A DNA stretch of 64,000 bases from Flaccisagitta enflata. Taxonomy: Eukaryota > Chaetognatha > Sagittoidea > Aphragmophora. The stretch's first letter is position 1; each line of letters begins with the position of its first letter. A program made the translations under genes and the position numbers. Under the pieces are notes generated by a model that saw only the letters and a list, made by a program, of their open reading frames with translations, was not told where the DNA came from and searched no databases. Of the stretch, positions 16,140-28,196 are shown piece by piece. Location of the stretch: NCBI GenBank assembly GCA_965153355.1, contig OZ231126.1, forward strand, positions 74,214,001 to 74,278,000, read 5' to 3'.

Positions 16140-16680
16140 CAGAGGGATGGAAATGAATTTTCTGACTGACTGACATATTACAAAACAGATCTCTGACATA
16201 CAGATTAAGAGATAAACACTATCATACAATTGTTTTCCCTTTTTAAGGCATATGTCAACGTTTTTGTCATAGCACAAACAACATCATCTTAATAACAGTC
16301 AGAGCGGGAACAGAACAAGGGATTTTCCCCTGCTTGGGAGTTGGGAGCGATGGAAACAAAAATAAGTAGGAAACCAAGAAACGTTGTAACAGGTACAAGA
16401 AAACATAAAAAATGTAACCACTTTCATTCAAAGCTTCTAACATATTTATGGTTTTTCTCATGTATAAATGCTGAGACAAAAGCAAATGATCGACTAGTTG
16501 TAATATGAGCATTTTTTTCAGTCATGATGATCTTCTACTTTCCTGTTTCACAATCCAATAATCCATGTTACAAAAATTATTCAATATGATTTTTTACTAA
16601 AGAAGTGGTAACAATTTATTTATTTATGCACAGGGTTTATGTAGCATAATGTATTCTAAGTACCTAGTGAATGGGAGGAG
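16140..16680. other. Unannotated AT-rich stretch
   Basis: No gene, repeat family or RNA recognised. Confidence 0.4.
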
Positions 16681-16683
16681 CTG

Positions 16684-16995
<312 letters not shown>

Positions 16996-17224
16996 CTAGC
17001 TATGAAGCTGCATAACAAATTTTACCTGAGAAATTGTGGGGCTCATGCTAATTCCATTGTTAATGCTAATATCAATATTTTTTAGTACTTTTTAACCTAA
17101 GAAGATGCAATTCCTGATGCAAGCCTGCATTTATACTAGGAATGATGTTGACTTCAACACCCCAGGTTGGTATAGTATCCCCCTTACTCTCTCCCCCCCC
17201 CCCTTGCCATGTCATTATTATCTC

Positions 17225-17672
17225 TGATGATCTATCTTTCCTGTCACTGCCGATTCTGCCGCTGCCGACTGTCCATCCCATTATCACATCACATCACATT
17301 ATCCTGTCTCCCCTCACTGCCGATTCCGCTACTGCCGACTTTTTTATTTCCTTTTTTTCTGCTGATTCTGCCGCTGCCGACTCTCTTCATTTCCTTTACT
17401 CTGTCTCCTACCGCAGCCGATTCTGCTGATGCTGACTCTATTTCATTCTCTCTGGCTCATGCCTCTGCCAATTTTACCGACCCTGCCGACCCTGCCGACT
17501 CTGCCGACCCTGCCAACCATGCCGACTCTGCTGACTCTGCCGACTCTGCCGACTCTGCCGACTCTGCCGACTCTGCCGACCCTGCCGACCCTGCGGACCC
17601 TGCCAACTCTGCCGACTCTGCCGACTCTGCCGACTCTGCCGACTCTGCCGACTCTGCCGACTCTGCCGACTC
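17225..17672. repeat. CTGCCGACT minisatellite
   Basis: Loose units from 17225, then about 23 nine-base CTGCCGACT/CTGCCGACC units at 17464-17672. Related to the GCCGATTCTGCCGATGCCGA arrays at 21.6-22.4 and 51.3-52.0 kb. It is followed by a duplicated CAGAAAATTTCTTACTAATT motif (17673 and 17733). Confidence 0.85.
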
Positions 17673-17983
17673 AGAAAATTTCTTACTAATTTTTTTTTCA
17701 GTTATGAAAAAAAACTTTTTTTTATCTGATTTTCAGAAAATTTCTTACTAATTTTTTTTTTCGAATTATGGAAAAAAAACTGTTTTTTTTTTATCTGATT
17801 TAGCTTCTTCCTATTGGGACAGCTTTGTAGTTGCGTGCTAAGCCACTAAACACCACTTTGTCCGTCCGTCAGTTGGTAGGTCAGTTTAAAGTTTAAAGCA
17901 TGAATAAAAGGGGAAATAGACAAATCAAAGTGTTTATTGATAGACAACAGAGCACTAGACAGGCTTAAAGACAGATACAGACA

Positions 17984-18595
17984 TAACCATGGGCAAAAAA
18001 AAAAAATCGCACATTGCTTATTTCTACCCTAAGTTGGTGTAGCTTTTGCAAAAGTATATAAAATCTATGACCATTTTAAAGAGCTTCAAAAAATCTTTCA
18101 TTTGAGTTGTTGAACGAAATTCTAACTTGAAAACTTTAGAAGCTATATCAATTTGAAAAAAAAGTTTCAAATTGAAATCTGACAGGTATGACGTTTTTTA
18201 CTTACTTGAATTCATGGACTAAACGTCTTTGATTGATTGCCATTTCTAAATGGATTGACTTATCAAGGTCTGCTTGGCGCCATTTTGTAGATAATGACTT
18301 ATATTTTCATTTTCTCTTAAATTTTTTTTAGTTTCCTTTTGTCAGATATATTTCACATGCTTTAAAAGACAAAACTAAAACCACAGAGTCCCTTCAATTG
18401 ACAGATTATGATGGTGCTTACTTCAAACGGTTGCCATTTCTAAACGAATTGAGCGACAACTTTCTACTTGGTCTAGATTTGTAGAACTTTCAAATATCTT
18501 TCAAATGGTCACTGATTTTTTGTATTTTTATTGAAATCAAGCCAGTCAAAGGCATCAAAAAATGCCATGTGCGGTTTTTTTTTTGCCCATGGTTA
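17984..18595. mobile_element. 612-base TIR element, copy 1
   Basis: Ends TAACCATGGGCAAAAAAA and TTTTTTTGCCCATGGTTA. Interior shares long identity with 20363-20971. TA may be the target duplication. No intact ORF. Confidence 0.75.
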
Positions 18596-18679
18596 CAAGG
18601 GAGCAGGCCGACAGTTAAGAGACAGTGAATTTTAATGAAATTTCGGGCATTGGGCAGACGAAAAGATCAAGGCACACCG

Positions 18680-18797
<118 letters not shown>

Positions 18798-18979
18798 TAG
18801 ATGAACGGACTAAAAACGCCAGGAATAAATTCGCGTAGCAAGTGCCGGAAAGGAATGATAATTTAAGAGGCTTTTTTTAAGAGCAAGCCCGCGAGCCCGT
18901 GTCTCTCCAATTTGCTGTTGGGCTCTCACTTCCTGCTGGCTCTGAGCCCGGCAGGCTCTCTTTGATATGGTGTGAAATG

Positions 18980-19107
18980 TTAGTGGATTTAATCATTTTC
19001 GTAAAATTTTAAAAAAGCCGACTTGCAAGTTGAGAGTGACAAATTAGTGGATTTAATCATTTTCGTAAAATCTTAAAAAAGCCGACTTGCAAGTTGAGAG
19101 TTACTGA
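18980..19107. repeat. Two 64-base tandem units
   Basis: TTAGTGGATTTAATCATTTT starts at 18980 and 19044; units end GACTTGCAAGTTGAGAGT and differ at a few positions. Confidence 0.85.
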
Positions 19108-19153
19108 TAAAATGTGATCAGCTAATTGATAAATGAGCTTAAGCATGCTAGGC

Positions 19154-19337
19154 TTCTCCACTGAGTCTGTGGGTCCATTTGTTGGTTGGTCCATTAATAA
19201 CTCTTTCCTATTTGGGCGTTTAAACGCGTTTTTGGGACATTACTGCATCACTGCCTCTGCCCAAATACTTGAGTAGCCTTGCCACTGCCCCCATCCACCC
19301 ACACGAAACGAGGGTATACATGTATCCAGCCTTGTTT
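19154..19337 (-). mobile_element. Helentron-like element, type A, lacking the palindromic end
   Basis: GGTCCATTTGTTGGTTGGTC core followed by the CTGCCTCTGCCCAAATACTT box, a degenerate CCCACACGAAACGA box and ATCCAGCCTTGTT end. An (AC)n tract abuts it at 19347. Confidence 0.5.
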
Positions 19338-19346
19338 TTTTCAAGT

Positions 19347-19441
<95 letters not shown>
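19347..19441. repeat. (AC)n microsatellite
   Basis: About 47 AC units abutting a Helentron-like fragment. Confidence 0.95.
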
Positions 19442-19442
<1 letters not shown>

Positions 19443-19673
19443 CGAGGAGCAGACGGAGTGGATGGAGAGGATGGACCAAAGCGAATCTTTTTTTTTTCTT
19501 TGTGAATAAAAAAATGATGTTCTACTTACTGAACATAACCTTTTAGAGTGTCATTTTACTATTTTCATTCATCTAACGCGTGACCAGCCTAGAGTATGAG
19601 GCAATGACTCAAAAAGATTTGCTTGTCCAAATAGAAATCGTCCAATAAAGTTAAAAAGGGCCATCAACGTTTT

Positions 19674-19875
19674 TAGTTGCGTGCACGCGACTCTACGCCC
19701 CGCTTTGTCCGTCGGTCAGTCGGTCAGTCGGTCCCCATTTTACTTTTTTTATCAATTCTATTTCTGTAAGTCATTTTAAGTCATCTTAGGGTAAACTAAG
19801 TCATTCTAAGTCATTCTAAGTCGTTCTATGTCAATCTGTAAGTCTCGCACGCGACTTATAGGTGCTGGCCTTGTT
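19674..19875 (-). mobile_element. Helentron-like element, type B
   Basis: TAGTTGCGTGCACGCGACTC, (GGTCAGTC)n, about six AAGTCATTCT units, then CTCGCACGCGACTTATAGGT and GGCCTTGTT. Both ends are present. Confidence 0.65.
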
Positions 19876-19879
19876 ATTT

Positions 19880-20314
19880 TTGATTACAATAATTGTGGCT
19901 TCGCTTTATTTAGATATGTGTAACTTAGATACCAAAATTTGACAAAGTTCTGAAACCTCATGTCATCTAATCTAGACAGTCGACATTAGACGAAGTTGTT
20001 TTTTTCATACTTTGAAAAAAAAATGTCGAGATTACACGGTGCGCCCGAATAAACTAAAGACTCCAGATTGGTCCCATTTTAGAAGTCACCCCGTGTAATG
20101 GAAATTCTCATACCATACGACTTAAAAAACGACGCACTTTTGAATGACTGATTTTGCCTATGAATATAAGAAAATCTTATGAAAATCATAGGTCATCTGA
20201 AAGCCCTTCAAAAGTACTTTCATTTGTCGCCATTCTGATATTGCTATATTTAGTCGTTTAGAAATGGCATTTTTATGAGTAAAAACATTGCCAATTTCAG
20301 TTTCGCAACCCCTG
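19880..20314. other. Non-coding stretch before the nested TIR elements
   Basis: No supported ORF. Contains phrases akin to fold-back interiors (ATCTGAAAGCCCTTCAAAAG). Confidence 0.4.
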
Positions 20315-21519
20315 CAGTACGGTGGGAGCAAAGACGACCTAGACTGGAGGATAGATTTTAGGTAACCATGAGCAAAAAAAAACCGTACATTGCTTATTTC
20401 TACAATAACTTGGCACTGCTTTTGAGAAAGTACATAAAATCTGTGACCATTTTAAAGAGCTTCGAAAAATCTTTGATATGAGTCGTTGAACGAAATTCTA
20501 ACTTGAAAACTCTAGAAGATATGTTAATTTGAAAAAAAAGTATCAAATTGAAATCTGCCAGATATGGCATTTTTTACTAACTTGTATTTATAAACTAAAT
20601 GTCTTTGGTTGATTACCATTTCAAAATGGATTGACTTGAAAAGGTCTGCTTGGCGCCATTTTGTTGATAATAAGTTATATTTTCATTTTCTCTTAAATTT
20701 TTCTTAGTTTCCTTTTGTCGAATATGTTTTTCATGCTTTTAAAGACAGAACTAAAAGAACTGAATCCCTTCAATTGACAGATTATGGAGATGCTTACTTC
20801 AAACGGTTGCCATTTCTAAACGAATTGAGCTACAACTTTCTGCTTGGTCTAGATTTGAAGAACTTTCGAAGATCTTTCAAACGGTCACTGATTTTTTATA
20901 TTTTCATTGAAACTAAGCCGGTCAAAGGCATCAAAAACCGCCATGTACGGTTTTTTTTTTGCCCATGGTTATTTCAATTTTATTTGATCTATAAAAAAAA
21001 TTGAGATCTATGCTAATTACAGGTTGCTTTATTGCTTGAATATGTTTGTTTTTTTTCACTCTTCAATTTGTGATTTGACTTCATCAGGACTTCATTTTTT
21101 AATATTCTAACCTAGCCTATCAGATCAAGCTATAACTTTTATATGATTTTGAAAAAAAAAATCAGTTCAATTGGATTCTTTTTACAAGTTTTACGGCTAT
21201 TTTTCAAACAGAACAATTATGTAAATTATTATCTGGGCAAAGCTTAAAACAGGCATGAAACCTGTAAAAATAGTTCGATTGAGCTGATTTTTTTTTTCAA
21301 TTATGTAAAATTTTCTGCTCAATCTAATAAGTTTGGTTTGAACACTTAAAAATGAAGCCCTGATTAAGTCAAGTCACAAGTTGAAGAATGAGAAGAATTA
21401 ACACAAGCAATAGAGCAATCTTTAATTAGCATAGATCCCAATTTTTTTATAATTCAAATGAAATTAAGATACATTAAATCTATCCTCCAGTCTAGGTCGT
21501 CTTTGCTCCCATCGTACTG
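20315..21519. mobile_element. 1.2-kb TIR element hosting a nested copy of the 612-base element
   Basis: Inverted ends CAGTACGGTGGGAGCAAAGA and (reverse) CAGTACGATGGGAGCAAAGA extend with high identity for about 45 bases (to GACTGGAGGATAG). TA follows the right end; the left flank is TG. About 50 bases in, the 609-base element 20363-20971 has inserted. Confidence 0.75.
20363..20971. mobile_element. 609-base TIR element, copy 2, nested
   Basis: TAACCATGAGCAAAAAAAAA to GCCCATGGTTA; near-collinear with 17984-18595, differing by scattered substitutions. Confidence 0.75.
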
Positions 21520-21539
21520 TACATAAAAATGTAATTTCA

Positions 21540-22560
21540 CAGTCGGCTGTCGCAGAATCGGCTGAGTTGGCAGTCGGCAGAGTGCGGAATATACGTAGTG
21601 AAATGGTCAAAATCGACAGTCGGCAGGATCAGCAGTTGGCAGGATCAGCAGTCGGCAGGATCGGCAGTCGGCAGCAGACAGAAATAGAATAGAGATAAGA
21701 GAGAGTCGGCAGTCGGCAGAGTCGGCAGTTGACAGCAGACAGAAATGAAAGAGATATCAGAGAGTCGGCAGTCGGCAGAGTCGGCAGTAGACAGAAATGA
21801 AAGAGTCATAAGAGAGTCGGCAGTCGGCAGAGTCGGCAGAGGGAGCAAGAGAAAGAAAGAATGAAACAAATACTGCAGAATCAGCAGAGTCGGCAGTGGT
21901 AGGGGACAGAAAGGAAATAGATAGAGTCGGCATCGGCAGAATCGGCAGAGGCAGGAGACAGAGAGAAGGGAATAGACAGGGTCGGCACCGGCAGAATCGG
22001 CAGAGACAGGAGACAGAGAGAAGGAAATAGACAGAGTCGCCATTGGCAGAATCGGCAGAGGCAGGAGACAGAGATAAGGGAATTCATGTTGTTGTTGTTG
22101 TTGTTGCCACATGAAATGTGGAAATTTCCCATATGACAATTTTGAGGCGACGTACGGTAGAGGGCGTTTTGCCCCGCGGCACAGTTAGATGACGTAGACG
22201 CAGGTGGATCCATTCCACCTCAGAGAGGCACCCTCGTTTGGAACAGAAGGGAATTCATATTCTATAGAGTCGGCGTAGGCAAAATCGGCAGAAGCAGGAA
22301 ACGGAGATGTGGAAGTTGACTGAGTCAGTATTGGCAGAATCGGCAGAGGCAGGAGCCAGAGGTAAAGGGTAGGGGCAGGGGCATTCTTATTCCTCCAAAG
22401 ATATGTAGGGGAATTGAGTTAGTAAACTATCATAACCCAGAACGGTAAGAGAAATGGAAGAAATGCATTAATGGTCAATCTTAGTATCAAATATCATGGA
22501 ATGGTAATGTTTAAGGGCAGGGGCAAAGGGCAGGCTCATTCCGGCTAATACCCCAGCCCC
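21540..22560 (-). repeat. GTCGGCAGAATCGGCAGAGG minisatellite and flank
   Basis: Units of 40-57 bases (GACAGAGAGAAGGGAATAGA, CAGAATCGGCAGAGGCAGGA) in reverse orientation to the array at 51.3-52.0 kb. The two arrays share about 200 bases of unique flank: GGCATTCTTATTCCTCCAAA here is the inverse of 51239-51260. A dispersed element carries both. Confidence 0.8.
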
Positions 22561-22577
22561 CAGGTTGGCATTAAGTC

Positions 22578-22593
22578 GAAAGAAAGAAAGAAA

Positions 22594-22635
<42 letters not shown>

Positions 22636-22647
22636 GAGAAAGGAAAA

Positions 22648-22727
<80 letters not shown>

Positions 22728-22772
22728 AAAAAAGAAAGAAAGAAAGAGAGAAAGAAAGAAAGAGAGAAAGAA
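22578..22772. repeat. (GAAA)n microsatellite
   Basis: About 48 units with a few substitutions, abutting the GGGGGCTGGGG flank at 22545-22570. Confidence 0.95.
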
Positions 22773-22936
22773 TAACAAAACACAAAACAACAATGATTAG
22801 TTTGTATTCACGCAAGGATGTGTGGTACATTAGCAGAGTTGAAAAACAAACACGAGAAGCACGATCACTTAAATAGTGCACATAAATAATTCATGAGAGA
22901 AAAACACAATGTGTAGAGTCCCGTCTCTTCAACTAA

Positions 22937-23160
22937 ATCATGCATTCATTCATCCATTCATTCATTCATTCATTCATTCATTCATTCATTCATTCATTCA
23001 TTCATTCATTCATTCATTCATTCATTCATTTATTCATTCATTCATTCATCCATTCATTTGTTCATTCATTTATTCAATCATTCTCTCATTCATTCATTCA
23101 TTCATTCATTCATTCATCCATTCATTCATTCATTCATTCATTCATTCATTCATTCATTTG
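22937..23160. repeat. (ATTC)n microsatellite
   Basis: About 55 tetramers with minor variants (CATC, TTTG). Sequence similar in kind at 31555 and 44321. Confidence 0.95.
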
Positions 23161-23245
23161 TTTTTGTGTTTGAATCAGTATGGGGCACGTGTTGCTTACA
23201 ATTCAGCCCCAATAGCAACTCTGTTGCCATTTTTATATAACCCTC

Positions 23246-23415
23246 TATATCGGTCAGTTCAACTGTTGGTTCGTCGGTTGGTCCGTTGGTAACGCTTTGC
23301 TTTTTTGGCGTGTATTGGCGGTTTTTGCATTGTAAACTGCTCCTGCCCAAATGCTTGGTTAGCCTTTCATAATAACTACCCCTGCCCACTCGCATGCAAC
23401 TGTGGCAGCCGTGTA
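23246..23415 (-). mobile_element. Helentron-like element, type A, partial
   Basis: (GGTT/CGGT)n core, CTCCTGCCCAAATGCTTGGT, CCCCTGCCCACTCGCATGCA and GTGTATCCAG are all present. The palindromic end is missing. Confidence 0.55.
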
Positions 23416-23778
23416 TCCAGGAGATAGTCCGCCAGCGAATTTGGGGGTTTTCAGCAACGGGTCAAGAACGTCGTTCAAGAACATATGCAAATAGGCTCTC
23501 GGCCAACAATTTTTGTTCAAGGAGGGCAAAAAAAAATGCGTTCATGAACGGCCGTTAATTGAGGGGTAAAACTAAGGCGTTCATGTACTTGTGAGAATAT
23601 CCACTCCACCAACAATTTTTTGGTGGAGTGGACTTTTTTATCTGTTCATGAATGATGCTAATCTTACTGTTCATGAACGATGCTTACCTTACTGTTCATG
23701 AACAGCATAATTAGACCTTTTAATAAATGTTTTTTGTTCACTCAGTGGATTTGAATCACTGCTGATGACCAGAATTTT

Positions 23779-23956
23779 TAGTCGCATGCACACGACTCTA
23801 CATCCTGCTTTGTCTGTCCGTCGGTTGGTCGGTTGGTCTGTTGGTCTGTCCCATTTTACTTTTTTTATCAATTTTTTTTTCTCAAGTCATTCTAAGTCAT
23901 TTTAAGTCATTTCAATTATATATGTCCCGCACGTGACTTATAGGTGTTGGCCTTGT
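23779..23956 (-). mobile_element. Helentron-like element, type B, inserted in a fold-back arm
   Basis: TAGTCGCATGCACACGACTC, (GGTCGGTTG)n, AAGTCATTCT units, CCCGCACGTGACTTATAGGT and GGCCTTGTT. It sits within the left arm of the 23.5-26.6 kb inverted repeat, so it is younger than that structure. Confidence 0.65.
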
Positions 23957-25448
23957 TTTAACCATGCATAAAAGGTTGGGTTTGGAGATGTATTGCTGTT
24001 AATGGAGTGGATTTAGTGATTCATTTATCCAAATATAAGAGCAATGAGGGGGTGGCTATTGGGCCAGTGGGCAGAGAAAATGGGCCCATATTTCATAATC
24101 ATGAAGGGGCTTAAGGTTTTTCTGTTGGACCCTGTCTATAAACTGGCCTCTTTTAGAGTGAGCCCGCGCGCCCGAGGCCAACAATTTGGCTGTAGTGCCC
24201 ATTATTGCTACTGGCTGCGGGCCTGGTTGGCCCACCCTCATTTGGCTGTCTACTTAACATTAGACTTGCTTCTTTCAAGCTACTACAATAATAAAATGTT
24301 GCATAAATTCAATCAATTGATAACACCATTCATCTTACACCGTCTTTAAATCGAATTGATAAATGTTAAACCATTACAACTCCTAAACTACTAGGCAAAA
24401 AGTCTTCAAATTTTCAGAGAATGTTGGTAATATACTGCGGTTTTGTTATACAAAACCTAAAATTGGAGTATTAGATAGTTGAGGATTGGCAAAACATCAA
24501 ATAAAATTCACTTCTGAAGCAGCAACAATTCTTACATATTTTCTCCCATAAAAAAAACATTCTTTATTTGCACATCATTTCTAATGAAAAGAAGCTTTAG
24601 CCCTGGGGAAGGTCTCAAATGGCAGGAAATACGTCAAATATTTCGGTTCTGTCAAAAAATCTGAAAAAAATTTGGATATTTCAAGAGATTACAATTGATT
24701 TGAGAAAAAATTCTGCTGTCATGCTGACTTCAAATTCTCGAAAATTGATCAAAATCTTCATAAATGTAAAAAAATGGTAAAAGCATAACAGGGAAATCGC
24801 TGTAAAAAAAGTTCAGGCTTCTAGAGTCATTTACTGTGAACTGATCAGAAAAGGAGAAACAACCAAGCTAATTTTAAAAACTTTTTTTTATTATTGCCAA
24901 GATAGAAGAGTGGAGCAAAAGTCAATCGTTAGCTCCAAGCTATTTTATCTAAACTTCATAGAACTGGAAAGATCATGTTCAGTAGCTTGATATTTCCCCA
25001 CGAAAGCGGCTATCCTTTTATATCAGTTCGTCCCTCACTCTTTTTTATGTGATTACGGCCAAAGTAATTACCTGATCGCCGTTCAACTTACCCAGGATTC
25101 GTCTAGGGGTTGGTTGGTTGTTCATGCAAAATTTCAGAAAATTTCATAGAATATTTTTCTTACTACGCTAATTTGAAATTTTTGGGTAGGTAGGCTGGTT
25201 CGGGTGGTTGCGCTATCTGAAATTTCCTGAAACTCCACACATCAGTAGACAAGGTGATATGATGTAACCATAACAAAAATCAAGTCAATTGGTCAATCCG
25301 TTCATGATATATCAGCTTTGAAAGTTTGGGTAAAAAAGGTCACAACGTTTTCCAAGAAAAAAGTCACGATCACGGCTATTTCTCAGATTCGGCGTGTTTC
25401 ACGCTTGAGCACGCATGAGCACTCATGAAATCATAAGCTAAGTTTTTA

Positions 25449-25605
25449 GTTTCGGACGCGCAACTCTATAAGAACCTTTGTCTGTCTGTCAGTCCGTCGG
25501 TCCATCAGTCTGTCCGTGAACACGGGTCAAAAGGTGTGAAAACGCACATTTTCGCCTCTGCCCACCCGTCCGCAACTGGTATTGGCCGTGTATCATACAT
25601 AGAAG
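25449..25605 (-). mobile_element. Helentron-like element, type A
   Basis: TTAGTTTCGGACGCGCAACT, (GTCC/GTCT)n, GCCTCTGCCCACCCGTCCGC and GGCCGTGTATC. A subtype with GCGGACGCGCAACT in place of the palindrome; the same subtype recurs at 50269 and 58370. Confidence 0.5.
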
Positions 25606-27755
25606 GATGATTCTCATTAGATAATCCGGATCATCCAGATTTAAATGATGAATTCACTTAATGACGGTAAGACATTTTAGCAACCGGGTTTGTTTTGATC
25701 CTGAGCCAGGAAAATAATTACCATTCGACTGAGATGGAATTTGCCAGAACTAAAAATATGATTATTTTTTTTCATTTGAGACCAGCGTGAGGGTTCCAGC
25801 TCACTCTGTTTTGAAATAGTAAGCATATAATAACAACTTCTTTCAAAAAAACCTATGAAATAAGTGATTTTGCCCCTAAAAATCCACTTTTTTCAATGAT
25901 TTGCTGATTCTCACCTTTCCATGAACAAAAATTGAAGTTTTGCTTAACAAAACCGCAGTATATTACCAACATTCTCTGAAAATTTGAAGACTTTTTGCCA
26001 AGTAATTCAGGAGTAATAAAGGTTTAACATTTATCAATTCGATTTAAAGACGGTGTAGGTCAAATTTTGCTGTTCATCAACGGGAAGGTTAGCATTGTTC
26101 TTGAACAGCAAGATTAGCATCATTTACAAACAGATAACTAAATCCAATCCATTAACAGCAATTCATCTCCAAACCCAACCGTTTATGCATGGTGAAAAAA
26201 ATTCTGTTCATTAACAGTGATTCAAATCCACTGAGTGAACAAAAACATTCATCAAAAGGTCTAGTTATGCTGTTCATGAACAGTAAGGTAAGCATCGTTC
26301 ATGAACAGCAAGATTACACCCTGATCAGGAATAGGTAATAGAATCACCTAAAGGCCTTTGCGCCACAAAAACAGAAGTCTTTGTCTGTATTATCTGCACC
26401 TTTTTATATGCTTAACAAGTAATTGGGTGTTCATTTCAGGTCTTGGTCTCAAAGTGAATCATTGAATTGTCCAAATTGTTGGTGGAGTGGATATTCTTTC
26501 ATGTTCATGAACGCCTAAGTTTTACCCCTCAATTAAGAATTTGCATTGAAAAAAACATGCGATACGGAGTCACAATATTGTTGCGGATGGGTGGGCAGGG
26601 GCATCCAACCTCCACCCACACTCCATGCCCCCTCACCAACACACATACCCAAAAAACATTCAAAACGGACTAAAAATATTCATTAAATCACAACACTGTA
26701 GAGCAATCTGCTTGGCGCCAAATGAATGAGAATTATCAAATAAATTTTACCCAACTTTCAGAGGAGAAAATAAAATTCATGTTTCTCTGGAAAATGTAAA
26801 AAAGCACAAGCCTGATTTGGTTTTTTTTTCGATTATGCAATTCATGATCAACATGATTTAGGAATCGATTATTTACTTTATTTTCAGATGACAGTGCCCA
26901 ACCAATAACAAACCAAGTGAGTACTTTTTACATTACCATTTACCAACAACTGCTATTTTGTCATTCTAAACGTGCATGTTTTTCCTCACATTCTATCTAT
27001 ATCCTCATTGTTCCATAAGGCAAATCAGCCAATTCTTTTACTCAACATCCACAAGCTACAGCATGTTTCATCTCGACTGTAAAGAAAGATGACAGTGTCA
27101 TTTGAAAAAAAAAATCTGGAAAAAGTTCCTGAAACCGCACGTATTGGCATTTGTTCATGTCAAGTTTCAGCCTTCCATATCTATTTTTTAAGCTTCTATC
27201 TCAATTTGAAGCAAGACTATCACTTTTCTCTCGCTTCTTTTTTCCCTTTGAATTACAGGCAATCATCATCAACATGTTTGCCAGTGTTTAACATCCAAGC
27301 AATGAGAAAAACATAGCAAAATCAAGGACAATTTTGAAATTCTATGAAAGATCTTTCAAATGAACCCATGCTGTATGTCCTGGCTTCATCTGTTGAGAAA
27401 TGGCATTAAGATGAAGACAGGTGGTCAGGATTTTGAAAACTCATAAGCGGATTTTCATGTTTATACTTTGTCATATCATCGAAATTAAAGGCATCAATTT
27501 AGATACTTGTTCTCAATGCCATATTACAGAAAATTTGAAGCCGTTCAATTTGCTCATGGACATCAAGTAGCTTTGAAAACCTTGTGTTGTATCATGAAGA
27601 AATATGTAACGATCAAACTTGTGCATCGAAAAAACAAACAAAATTTGCAATTTTTTCAATCTGCAATGTTTTGCTTCAAATCTATGCCATTTCTAAATGA
27701 ATAAAGCTATAACGACTAACAATGTCGCATTTGGAAGATTTTATGCAGAGCTGTA

Positions 27756-28194
27756 CAGTACCATAGGAGCAATGAGAACCTCAGATGGAGGGTCATTTCC
27801 TGCTTCACTATTCTAATGAAGTAGCCTCAATTATGGTTTTTCTGAAAGCTGATGAGCAAGAGCTTTGAGTGAATATAGTCTTATTCCTCTAGCTCAAACC
27901 GTTGACCAAAAAGAAAAAAAGTGCAGCACCACTCGATATTTGAACCTGTGACACTGAGGAGAGAGAAATTATCTTTCTCAAATTCATCACTCTATCAACA
28001 GAGCTATTGCGCCACATGCAATACATAGATACCAATTGGCGGTTTTGTTATGAATCACTTGGTTTGGAATTTTGTGTTCACTCAATACTTTGGACCATCA
28101 GCTTTCAGAAAAACTAAAGCTTTAGGTTCTTCCTTAAAACAGTGAGAATATAGAGGGCCCTCTTTCTACTGCTCTTATTGCTCCCATCATACTG
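27756..28194. mobile_element. TA-flanked TIR element carrying a tRNA-like sequence
   Basis: Ends CAGTACCATAGGAGCAATGA and (reverse) CAGTATGATGGGAGCAATAA, with TA on both sides; the outer bases match the 20315 element, so they are one family. The interior contains the tRNA-like segment at 27923-28015. Confidence 0.75.
27923..28015 (-). other. tRNA-like sequence with A and B boxes (degenerate)
   Basis: Minus strand shows TAGCTCTGTTGATAGAGTG (A-box-like, 28006-27988) and GGTTCAAATATC (B-box-like, 27947-27936), with a long region between as in Leu/Ser-type tRNAs. Stem pairing is incomplete, so it is probably a tRNA-derived sequence and not a working tRNA gene. Confidence 0.5.
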
Positions 28195-28196
28195 TA

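Larger units (their letters stand above)
23536..26560. repeat. 3-kb long inverted repeat (fold-back element)
   Basis: Left-arm sequences (TTAATTGAGGGGTAAAACTA at 23555, CCACTCCACCAACAATTTTT at 23611, repeated CTGTTCATGAACGATGC) return inverted at 26085-26545. Inner arm 24333-24460 (ACACCGTCTTTAAATCGAAT) returns inverted at 25940-26060. The arms are interrupted by a Helentron-like insertion (23779-23956) and unrelated DNA. The centre (24470-25930) is AT-rich and non-coding, with a Helentron-like copy at 25449. Confidence 0.75.
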
